Shown here: positions 15,117 to 22,246 of the stretch, piece by piece
Layout of the letters: each line of letters starts with the position of its first letter
Position numbering within the stretch: position 1 is the first letter of the stretch
Origin: Pirellulales bacterium
GTDB lineage: Bacteria; Planctomycetota; Planctomycetia; Pirellulales; Lacipirellulaceae
Direction of reading: 5' to 3'
Assembly: GCA_016930815.1 (NCBI GenBank)
Contig: JAFGFZ010000024.1
Span: 1-32,278, forward strand
DNA: 32,278 bases
Made by a program: the position numbers and the translations under genes
The notes under the pieces: model-generated
What the model was told of the DNA's origin: nothing
The model's input: only the letters and a program-made list of their open reading frames with translations
The model's database searches: none

Positions 15117-16931
15117 ATGAGGACAGCAAAATGTGTGTTGGCTGTCGCATGCCTTGGAATGGCCATGATGGGGTTGACGGGGTGTGGTCCGGACAAGAAA
15201 GAAGAGGGCAAAGCTAAGAAACCTCCCTTCGTTCAGGCCATCGCGGCGGAAAAAACACGCCTTGTCGAACTCCTGGAAACGACCGGGGATGTTGTGGCGG
15301 TAAACGCCGTGACGCTGCATGCTACTGTTGAGGGTCCAATCAGCTTTTGCCCTTGGCGGGAAGGTGACCGCGTCGAGCAAATAGGGCAGAAATTGATCGA
15401 GATCGATCGGCCGTTGTACCGGCAGGAGGTTTCGGCGGCCGAGGCGGCACTGGTTGTGGCCAAGGCCAAGTTGGCTGATCTCAAGGCCGGCGCCCGCCCG
15501 GAGGAGATCGCCCAGGCCAAGGAATCCGTCCGACATTTCGAGGATTGCACGAATTTTGCCAAGGCCGACTACGACCGGACCGCGTCGTTGGTCAAGAGCG
15601 GCGCACTTCCCCCGGAGGAGGTGGAAAAGGCACGTGTAAACTATGTCGAGTGTCAGACAAAGCTTGAGGCCGCAAAGGAACGGGTGGCCATGCTCGAAGC
15701 GGGACCAACGTTAACACAGATCGCCGTCGCGCAGGCCACCGTGGAGGAAGCGGCAGCCAAGCGGGACCTTGCTCAGGCGAAACTCGATGAATGCGTGCTC
15801 AAGGCGCCCTTTTCTGGAGTGATCACCGAGGTCCTTGTCCGTCCGGGGGACCTGGCCAGGCCACAAGCGCCATTGCTGAAGATGATGGATCCATCATCCC
15901 TGGTCGTGCGGGCCGGCCTGCCGGAAAGTTGCTCAGCTCACATCCGCGAAGGCACCGATGCGGACATCCGATTGGATGCATATCCGGGCAAGAAGTTGAG
16001 CGCTAGGATCGAGCGGATTTATCCTCGACTGGAATGGGACACTCGGACGCGGATTATCGAAGCTAGGGTCATTGATCCCGTGGAATTGATTCCCCATCTG
16101 TTTGCCCGCTTATGGGTGCGGGGCCGTGTCGTCGAGGATGCCGTGGCGGTCCCCGATGCGGCAATCGTGACCACACCAAGAGGCCATCGGGTCATTTACG
16201 TCGCCAAAGAGGGCAAGGCGCAAAGGCGAACGGTTACAATCGGGCTAGAAGAGGAAAATCGCGTACAGGTCATCGACGGTGTGCAGGTCGGCGAGATGGT
16301 GATCATTTCCGGGAACCTGAACCTCAAGGACGGGGCACAGGTGCGATTGGGAAAGCCACCGGCAAGTATAAAAAACAATCTCGCGCAAAAAGGCCCGGGG
16401 CTCATCGCGAAAGATCAATTAGCGCAAAACAATCCGGGATCCAATCCTAAAAGCAAGCACCCACAAGAAGGATCTGTCGATGGCAAAACGGGCTTACAAC
16501 GAATCATGTTTCAGAATAAATTCCCAGTGCGATTGAGGGAATACAACAAGGACCAACTGGAATTTCGCACACTGGATGAAGTCTGCCAATACTTCCACGA
16601 TGAAATCGAAAAACACCCATTCGCGCGCTACATCGGTACATTTGATCATTATTCTCATACCATGGGCCTGAAGGATCGCGTTGTTGATCCCAGCATTATC
16701 GGCGCTAAAAACATCATTTTCTGTTTTGGCAAAATACTCGAGAGCCCCGAAACGTTGTCGGTGCGGCCAAGGTCAATCGGTGTATGTGAAACGGAATCGC
16801 AGTGGATTATCTCGTTCCTTGAAGCACCATCGCCTGTCGCGACCGAGACAATGGAACGATGGGTTCTCGAGGCGATGAAGCCAACTCCAAACGCTGGAAG
16901 CAAGCAATCGCCGGGAGGTGAAAGTCCATGA
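15117..16931 (+). CDS. RND efflux periplasmic adaptor (HlyD/MFP lipoprotein) with extra C-terminal domain
   Basis: A 604-residue membrane fusion protein, far longer than the usual 350-420. It is probably a lipoprotein: signal sequence with lipobox LTGC (C23). Then come a biotinyl-lipoyl-like half-motif, a long coiled-coil hairpin (about residues 105-215), the second lipoyl half (LKAPFSGVITEVLVRPGDLA), a beta-barrel and a membrane-proximal domain ending near residue 415. A low-complexity linker (about 415-462) leads to an extra domain at 464-590 (MFQNKFPVRLREYNKDQLEF, GTFDHYSHTMGL, NIIFCFGK, RPRSIGVCETE) that resembles small stand-alone proteins I believe are annotated DUF6858. AGGAG lies 7 bases before the ATG. 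It overlaps the RND gene by 4 bp and is driven by sigma-54 promoter P3. Confidence 0.9.
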   Translation: MRTAKCVLAVACLGMAMMGLTGCGPDKKEEGKAKKPPFVQAIAAEKTRLVELLETTGDVVAVNAVTLHATVEGPISFCPWREGDRVEQIGQKLIEIDRPLYRQEVSAAEAALVVAKAKLADLKAGARPEEIAQAKESVRHFEDCTNFAKADYDRTASLVKSGALPPEEVEKARVNYVECQTKLEAAKERVAMLEAGPTLTQIAVAQATVEEAAAKRDLAQAKLDECVLKAPFSGVITEVLVRPGDLARPQAPLLKMMDPSSLVVRAGLPESCSAHIREGTDADIRLDAYPGKKLSARIERIYPRLEWDTRTRIIEARVIDPVELIPHLFARLWVRGRVVEDAVAVPDAAIVTTPRGHRVIYVAKEGKAQRRTVTIGLEEENRVQVIDGVQVGEMVIISGNLNLKDGAQVRLGKPPASIKNNLAQKGPGLIAKDQLAQNNPGSNPKSKHPQEGSVDGKTGLQRIMFQNKFPVRLREYNKDQLEFRTLDEVCQYFHDEIEKHPFARYIGTFDHYSHTMGLKDRVVDPSIIGAKNIIFCFGKILESPETLSVRPRSIGVCETESQWIISFLEAPSPVATETMERWVLEAMKPTPNAGSKQSPGGESP

Positions 16932-19900
16932 AGATCACCGCCCTTGCGCTGAAACGGCCCGTGGCCGTCACCGTGCTTACAATCGCGGCCTTGGCGGCTG
17001 GATTGTTTAGCCTGTCGCAGCTTGACGTGAACTATCTGCCAGACATTTCCTACCCGATGGTGAAGATTCACGTCTGGTGGCGCGGGGCGACGGCAGATGA
17101 CATCGAGAACAACGTCGCCGATCCTTTGGAGGAAGTGATTGCCACGGTAGATGACCTCGATTACCTCGAGTCCTCCAGCATCGAAGGCATGTACACGCTG
17201 TTGGCGAATTTTTTCTATGGCGTGGATGTGGAGGTGGCCTTTCAGGATGTGGTAGCCGCCATGGGCCGAGTCACGAAAAATTTGCCCCGCGATATGGATC
17301 CTCCAGTGATCATTAAGGCCGACCCATCCCAATTGCCGGTGGTCGAGATTATGATCACATCCGACAAACACGATCTCGTGTGGCTTCGCACGTGGGCGGA
17401 AGAGTGGCTCATCGATCGCCTGGCGGCCGTGCCGGGCACGGCCGGCGCCGAGATCGTTGGTGGACTAGAACGGGAAATCCGCGTCCACCTCGACCCAGAA
17501 CGGCTTCAAGCCCACAAGCTATCGCCCGACCAGGTGGCCAAGGTATTGCACGAGGAGAATATCGAGACCTTCGCTGGAAGGGTTACCATCGAGCCGCGAG
17601 AAATCATTGCCCGGACGATGGGCGAATTCGAGAATATCGAGGAAATCGAGCAAGTTGTCGTCGCGATCGGACCGAAGGGTGAGAAAGTCTACGTCAAAGA
17701 CATCGCCCGCGTGGAAGACTCGCATGCCGAGATGCGAATCAACACCCATTTGAACGGTCGGCCCTGCATCGAGTTCAAGGTCCTCAAACAGTATGCCGCC
17801 AACGCGGTCACGGTTGCTGAGGGTGTCAAGGCTCGGATGGCCGAGTTGCAGGCGCGAGGAGACATCCCCGAAGACATCCATTTCGACTATGTCGAGGATG
17901 ACGGCCTCTATGTGATGAACGCCATCAATGGCGTAAGGGATTCGGCGATTCTGTCCGCCGTGCTCGTCGTCATCGTGGTATACCTCTTCCTGGGGCGATG
18001 GCGTCAAGTGATTGTGATGATCGTCGCGCTTCCGGTCACGCTATTGGCCAACTTCGCCGTGATGAGCGCGGCCGATTTTTCTATCAATGTCTTTTCTTTA
18101 GGAGGGCTGGTGGTTGCGCTGGGTGTTATTTTGGATAACTCGATCGTCGTCCTGGAAAACATTACACGATTGAAGGCTGAGGGTGTGCACGATTACGCCC
18201 AACGCGGCACGCAGGAGGTTGGTTCTGCGATCGTCGCCGCCACCCTTACGTTCCTTGCGATCTTCATGCCGTTCGTCTTCGTGCCGGGCATGGTGGCCGT
18301 CCTGCTCAAAGAGCTCGTCTTCGTCGTAGGCGGGGTTGTGGTCATCTCGCTATTAATCGCGCTGACTTTCACTCCCCTCTTCACCGACAGGCTTTTGCGA
18401 CACGAAACGTCTGGGCAAATTTCCAAAATCGCGAGGATCTTCGAACGTATTATTGGATTTGGAATCCGCATCTATCAGCGACTGCTGAACGGCTGCCTCC
18501 GCGTCAAGTGGCTGGTCATATTTCTCGCGCTGGCAATATTTGGTTTGGGTGTCTTGTTGGCCAGTCGCGCCGGTACGGAATTTTTACCTAAGCTGGACGA
18601 CGGTCGTGTCATGGTGAAACTCATCATGCCCAGTGGCTCCTCCGTCTCCGAGGTGGATCGCATTCTGACGCGGGTCGAAGATCGGCTCCGGGACTTGCCC
18701 GAAATCGATACCATGTTCCGACTCGCCGGCGGTAGAGTTTTTGGATTGTATACCCTTGAGGTAGGTAATGAGGGCAACCTGGACATTCAACTTATGCCGC
18801 GAAGCAAGCGGAACATTACCACAGCCCAGTTTGTCGAGAAAATCAGGCCCTGGGTGACAAAAATCCAAGCGGATGAACCAGGTGCCAAACTGCCTGTGAA
18901 GCCAAGACCGATCAAGGGTCTACGCAAGGTAGGTGAGCAGGATGTTGAAGTGAACATCAAGGGAAGTGACGTCGTCGTGCTGTTTGAATTCGCCGAAAAG
19001 TTGGCAGCGCAACTCAACCAGACGCCAGGGCTGTCAGGCGTCAACATATCGATGGACATGACCAAACCGGAGTACCGCGTGTACGTGGACCGCGCCCGTG
19101 CATCGGCTATGGGAATTTCTGTCAACCAAGTCGCTAATACAATGCGAGCTCAGGTCCACGGCGTGGTGGGAACCGAATACCGCGAGGGCGTTGAGTATTA
19201 TCCAATTCGGGTTATGGTGCCAGAGATTACGCTCGCGAGCAAGGCGGATCTTGAAAACCTGATCATCCAGACCCATAGCGAGCCGGTCTATCTGCGGGAT
19301 ATCGCCGAGGTCCGCCGCGCTGTAGGTCCCGTGGAGATCTCCCGCGAGGATCAAGTGGTAAGGGTGATTGTCCGCGCCGATCCATCTGGAGTCAGCGTGG
19401 GGGAGGCTCTCGCCCGGGCCGAACAGGCTGCCATCGCTTTGGATCCACCCTCAGGCGTCGAGATATCCATGGGCAGCGAAGCCCGATTCATGGAAGAAAG
19501 TCGGCGGGTTGTAGGGTTGATCATTGGCTTCGCTATCCTCTTTGCCTACGTTATCTTGGCCATCCAGTACGAGTCCTTTATCCTGCCTTTCCTTATTATT
19601 CTGAACGTTCCGTTGGCTCTAACCGGGGCACTCCTCGCCCTCTTTCTCGTGAACGCGTCGGTCAGCGTAACCGTGCAGATCGGCATCCTCGTCATGATGG
19701 GCGGCATCACATCACAGGGTGTGGTTCTGTTGACATTGGCTGAGCAGTATCGCCAAGCCGGGATGTCTTCCCTGGAAGCCATTCGCAAGGCGGCTCCAAC
19801 CCGCGTTCGCCCCATCTTGATGACCCAATTGACCACGGTGCTAGGGCTGATCCCCCTGGCAATGAACCTCGGCGAGGAGGGCGGCATGCTGGTGACGATG

Positions 19901-19993
19901 GCCGTCGCCGTGATCGGCGGTCTGCTCTACTCGCTGTTATTGACGTTGTTGTTTCTTCCAGCGGCGTATGGATTGGTCCGTTTCAGGCATTGA
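16928..19993 (+). CDS. RND-family efflux transporter (AcrB/HAE-like)
   Basis: A 1021-residue inner-membrane proton-driven pump of the normal length. It starts with ALKRPVAVTVLTIAALAAG (first helix) and shows two large periplasmic loops and two six-helix bundles. TM4 carries LGGLVVALGVILDNSIVVLENI with D403; the following residue is Asn where AcrB has a second Asp, a common variant in non-AcrB RND pumps. Short NxLPD-like and PxxY-like motifs (DVNYLPDISYPMVKI) match heavy-metal and drug exporters alike, so the substrate is open. A good GGAGGTG ribosome site lies inside the 3' end of the adaptor gene, and the ATGA overlap implies coupled translation. Together with the adaptor and TolC it forms a complete tripartite pump, probably under sigma-54 control. 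Confidence 0.95.
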   Translation: MKITALALKRPVAVTVLTIAALAAGLFSLSQLDVNYLPDISYPMVKIHVWWRGATADDIENNVADPLEEVIATVDDLDYLESSSIEGMYTLLANFFYGVDVEVAFQDVVAAMGRVTKNLPRDMDPPVIIKADPSQLPVVEIMITSDKHDLVWLRTWAEEWLIDRLAAVPGTAGAEIVGGLEREIRVHLDPERLQAHKLSPDQVAKVLHEENIETFAGRVTIEPREIIARTMGEFENIEEIEQVVVAIGPKGEKVYVKDIARVEDSHAEMRINTHLNGRPCIEFKVLKQYAANAVTVAEGVKARMAELQARGDIPEDIHFDYVEDDGLYVMNAINGVRDSAILSAVLVVIVVYLFLGRWRQVIVMIVALPVTLLANFAVMSAADFSINVFSLGGLVVALGVILDNSIVVLENITRLKAEGVHDYAQRGTQEVGSAIVAATLTFLAIFMPFVFVPGMVAVLLKELVFVVGGVVVISLLIALTFTPLFTDRLLRHETSGQISKIARIFERIIGFGIRIYQRLLNGCLRVKWLVIFLALAIFGLGVLLASRAGTEFLPKLDDGRVMVKLIMPSGSSVSEVDRILTRVEDRLRDLPEIDTMFRLAGGRVFGLYTLEVGNEGNLDIQLMPRSKRNITTAQFVEKIRPWVTKIQADEPGAKLPVKPRPIKGLRKVGEQDVEVNIKGSDVVVLFEFAEKLAAQLNQTPGLSGVNISMDMTKPEYRVYVDRARASAMGISVNQVANTMRAQVHGVVGTEYREGVEYYPIRVMVPEITLASKADLENLIIQTHSEPVYLRDIAEVRRAVGPVEISREDQVVRVIVRADPSGVSVGEALARAEQAAIALDPPSGVEISMGSEARFMEESRRVVGLIIGFAILFAYVILAIQYESFILPFLIILNVPLALTGALLALFLVNASVSVTVQIGILVMMGGITSQGVVLLTLAEQYRQAGMSSLEAIRKAAPTRVRPILMTQLTTVLGLIPLAMNLGEEGGMLVTMAVAVIGGLLYSLLLTLLFLPAAYGLVRFRH

Positions 19994-20066
19994 CAAATTC
20001 GTAAAACATGGCCAGAGGAGCACTTGTGGACGCGCAGCAGAAAGCTCATGAAATATGCGGGTTCGA

Positions 20067-20657
20067 TCAGCCGTCACTTGAAGTATCTGCGATCGTCCAT
20101 TTTGGCACATCAAAGTGGTCTGCCAAACGGTTGGCTAAGTCAACATAAGTTTCGCAGGCACATTGTGCTTCCCCATCACCGCAGGTTGTATCCAGGGCAA
20201 CCTTGAGCCGCGCCTTCTCCGACTTGGGCAGGACTTGGGCAATCATTGGAAACAAACAGTCCTCCTGCTGGGCAATATATTCCAAGAGCAATTCGATATA
20301 CGCCTGGGCATGCTCGGTAAATTTCTGCAGGGCGATGGGATCACCATTTGAGGCGGATTCAATTGCTGATTCCATCGCATCCACATGCAACAGCCCCTCC
20401 TCGCGCCGTTGATACATGGAACAACTCAGGCACCGTTCCGGCGAAATACCCATCGCCTGCATCGTCGGGATTAGCTTACTTTCTACTTTAGCGCGATGGC
20501 AGCGCTCAGTAAAACCGCGAAAAAAGATAATCGCGTCTTGCGCCGGTGCACCTTCCAACCTCTGTTGAGATGTACAGCGATCCACCATCCTTTCAAGGCA
20601 GTTGAGAACCTGCTCGATCAGGCGATGCTCGCCAAAGAGAATATGGGTGGTCTTCAT
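20067..20657 (-). CDS. Hemerythrin-like protein (diiron-type four-helix bundle)
   Basis: A 196-residue protein related to the hemerythrin HHE family. Candidate iron ligands in helical context are FGEHRLIEQVL, CHRAKVESKLIP, EGLLHVDAMES, TEHAQAYIELL and QQEDCLFPMIA, although one expected histidine in the last helices looks replaced. Additional cysteines occur in PERCLSCSMYQRRE and near the C-terminus (TTCGDGEAQCACE), an unusual feature suggesting further metal binding or disulfides. Such proteins bind oxygen, NO or iron. I chose the ATG at 20657, whose KTTHILFGEHR matches the family start; an ATG at 20690 is an alternative. Neither has a ribosome site. It lies behind sigma-54 promoter P4 and converges on the RND gene. 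Confidence 0.8.
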   Translation of the reverse strand: MKTTHILFGEHRLIEQVLNCLERMVDRCTSQQRLEGAPAQDAIIFFRGFTERCHRAKVESKLIPTMQAMGISPERCLSCSMYQRREEGLLHVDAMESAIESASNGDPIALQKFTEHAQAYIELLLEYIAQQEDCLFPMIAQVLPKSEKARLKVALDTTCGDGEAQCACETYVDLANRLADHFDVPKWTIADTSSDG

Positions 20658-20710
20658 GTCTGAATGATTGATCTTGGGAATAGGTCCCATATCCGAAAAG
20701 ACAAAACAGA

Positions 20711-20726
20711 GCAACGGATGTGCCCA
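20711..20726 (-). promoter_or_regulatory. Sigma-54 (-24/-12) promoter P4
   Basis: On the minus strand, TGGGCAC-ATCCG-TTGC with GG-N10-GC spacing, an almost perfect RpoN promoter. The predicted start is near 20700, giving a leader of about 43 bases to the hemerythrin-like ATG at 20657, or about 10 to the alternative at 20690. Confidence 0.85.
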
Positions 20727-20814
20727 AGTGGGGCTGCCCAATGATATAGCCCACAAACTTTATACAGTACACAAGATGCGTCGCGGAAGGCCACCGGGCG
20801 GACCATTGGATTGT

Positions 20815-20860
20815 TTGCAATCTGCGATTCAGCCATAAGCGGGGTAACCGCGGAATGCGA
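20815..20860 (-). promoter_or_regulatory. Paired enhancer sites (UAS) for promoter P4
   Basis: The proximal site is TTGC-AATCT-GCGA (20815-20827) and the distal site CCGC-GGAAT-GCGA (20848-20860, degenerate half). Starts are 33 bp apart and centres lie 109 and 142 bp upstream of the -12 G at 20712, the same geometry as P1 and P3. Confidence 0.72.
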
Positions 20861-21083
20861 TCCAAAGAAACCAGGATAATATAACGTTTATGTAATATAA
20901 ATATAAAGTTATATGGTGGCTTGGTTCGATAAATTTCGTATGTCGGCGAGAATGCCATGTCATGGCCAGAGGGATACCGACAGCTAAAAAAGGTTGTTGT
21001 CCCAGAGGGCAATTGAGATTGATCTTTCTTGGCAAGCCTTTTTTCCATTTCAAATATGTTACCTAGCAAGCAGGGCGCAGACT
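20861..21083. other. AT-rich spacer with inverted repeat ATATAAC / GTTATAT
   Basis: The spacer between the P4 enhancers and the next plus-strand gene contains a very AT-rich block with a 7-bp inverted repeat (20879-20885 and 20908-20914). It could hold the promoter of the thioredoxin-like gene at 21084, but I see no well-spaced -35/-10 pair that I can defend. Confidence 0.3.
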
Positions 21084-21707
21084 ATGACCAATATCCTCAT
21101 GGCAATCTCTGTAGGGATTTCCGCTCTTGGAGCCGACCAGCCGGATTTCAACCAAGCTTATCGTCAAAGCTTGGCAAGCGGGCGCCCGCTAGTCGTATTG
21201 ATCGGCGCGGACTGGTGTCCCGGCTGTCAAACGATGAAGAACTCGGTCCTGCCGCAAGTTGCCAAATCCGGCGGGCTGGAAAAGGTTGTTTTCATCTATG
21301 TTGATTACGATCAGCAGCGGCAGCTCGCCTCCCATCTGAAGTGCGCAACTTCCATTCCCCAGTTGATCCGATTCGATCAGACACCCACGGGATGGAAAAG
21401 CCAATGCCTTGTTGGAGCGAAGAGTCCTCTGGAAGTCTATAACTTCATTAATTCGGGATTTATCAAAAAAAAAGAGGTAAGCAAAGTCTCGTCCACGCAT
21501 CTATCCGGAGACACTTTTTACAGGCCATCTGTGGCTAAAACCCCCACATTAGTAACAACCGCTTCAGCATCACAAACCACATCCTCGGTGGATGTCCCAC
21601 CACTTCGCGGGCACATGGTTCGTTCCCCACCCGTGAGAAAAACAGGCTGGTTTTCTAACAACTGGATGGTGCTTCAAAAAACTTTTCCCGAAAAGAAGCC
21701 AGATTAA
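21084..21707 (+). CDS. Exported thioredoxin-like protein (CPGC)
   Basis: A 207-residue protein with a short signal-like N-terminus (MTNILMAISVGISALGA). The thioredoxin-fold domain shows LIGADWCPGCQTM (C45, C48) and the cis-proline segment TSIPQLIRF. From about residue 135 on there is a Ser/Thr/Pro-rich tail of unknown role without motifs. The frame is open from 20994, but the ATG at 21084 gives the signal peptide and follows an AGGG about 10 bases upstream. It is the first of a plus-strand run with cytoplasmic thioredoxin and DsbD, so it may be a periplasmic thiol protein kept reduced by DsbD. The spacer to the next gene (21708-21888) shows no other feature. Confidence 0.8.
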   Translation: MTNILMAISVGISALGADQPDFNQAYRQSLASGRPLVVLIGADWCPGCQTMKNSVLPQVAKSGGLEKVVFIYVDYDQQRQLASHLKCATSIPQLIRFDQTPTGWKSQCLVGAKSPLEVYNFINSGFIKKKEVSKVSSTHLSGDTFYRPSVAKTPTLVTTASASQTTSSVDVPPLRGHMVRSPPVRKTGWFSNNWMVLQKTFPEKKPD

Positions 21708-21888
21708 TGGGAAAAAATGTCCATTTGGGCAGATACATGGGGGAAAAGGTGTTATTTGATGAATCGCGAGAAACGAATCAACAATAACTTCCTCTTTTTC
21801 TATCTCCTTTGCTGCCTCCCCGGCCGGGTGAAATGAGACCTGGAGAATTCGTTTTGAGTTGTTCCTTCAATCCAAGGAGTCTGAATCC

Positions 21889-22215
21889 ATGTCAAATGTC
21901 TATAAACTCTCGGAGCATAATTTCAGAAAGGAAGTCTTGATGTCTTCCATACCCACGCTCGTCGATTTCTGGGCGCCTTGGTGTGCTCCCTGCCGGGCTG
22001 TTGGCCCGATCGTCGAGCAATTGGCGGCCGAGCGAGGGAACTCCGTCAAGGTGGCCAAACTCAACGTCGATGAAGCTCCTGACGTGGCAGCCGCGTACGC
22101 AATCCACAGTATCCCCACTTTGATCATCTTCAAGGATGGGAAAATCGTTCATCGTTTCATAGGCGTTCGGTCCAAGGTGGAACTGGAACTCGCACTCGAT
22201 CGGATCGCGGCTTGA
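21889..22215 (+). CDS. trxA: Thioredoxin with CAPC active site
   Basis: A 108-residue thioredoxin of standard length: LVDFWAPWCAPCRAVGP (C32-A-P-C35), then KLNVDEAPDVAAAYAIHSIPTLIIFKDG with cis-Pro and the IGVRSK region. The active site is CAPC rather than the canonical CGPC. This variant occurs naturally and usually changes redox potential little, but it may reflect a special partner. AAGGAG (21874-21879) lies 9 bases before the chosen ATG; the frame opens earlier at 21859. It precedes dsbD by 31 bp and would donate electrons from the cytoplasm to DsbD. Confidence 0.92.
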   Translation: MSNVYKLSEHNFRKEVLMSSIPTLVDFWAPWCAPCRAVGPIVEQLAAERGNSVKVAKLNVDEAPDVAAAYAIHSIPTLIIFKDGKIVHRFIGVRSKVELELALDRIAA

Positions 22216-22246
22216 TGATCCCTTCTTTCCGAAGGAGCCTAATTCC

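Noticed and set aside
20024-20206. 60-codon plus-strand frame after the RND gene
   Set aside because: It overlaps the 3' end of the hemerythrin-like gene on the other strand and has no start signal.
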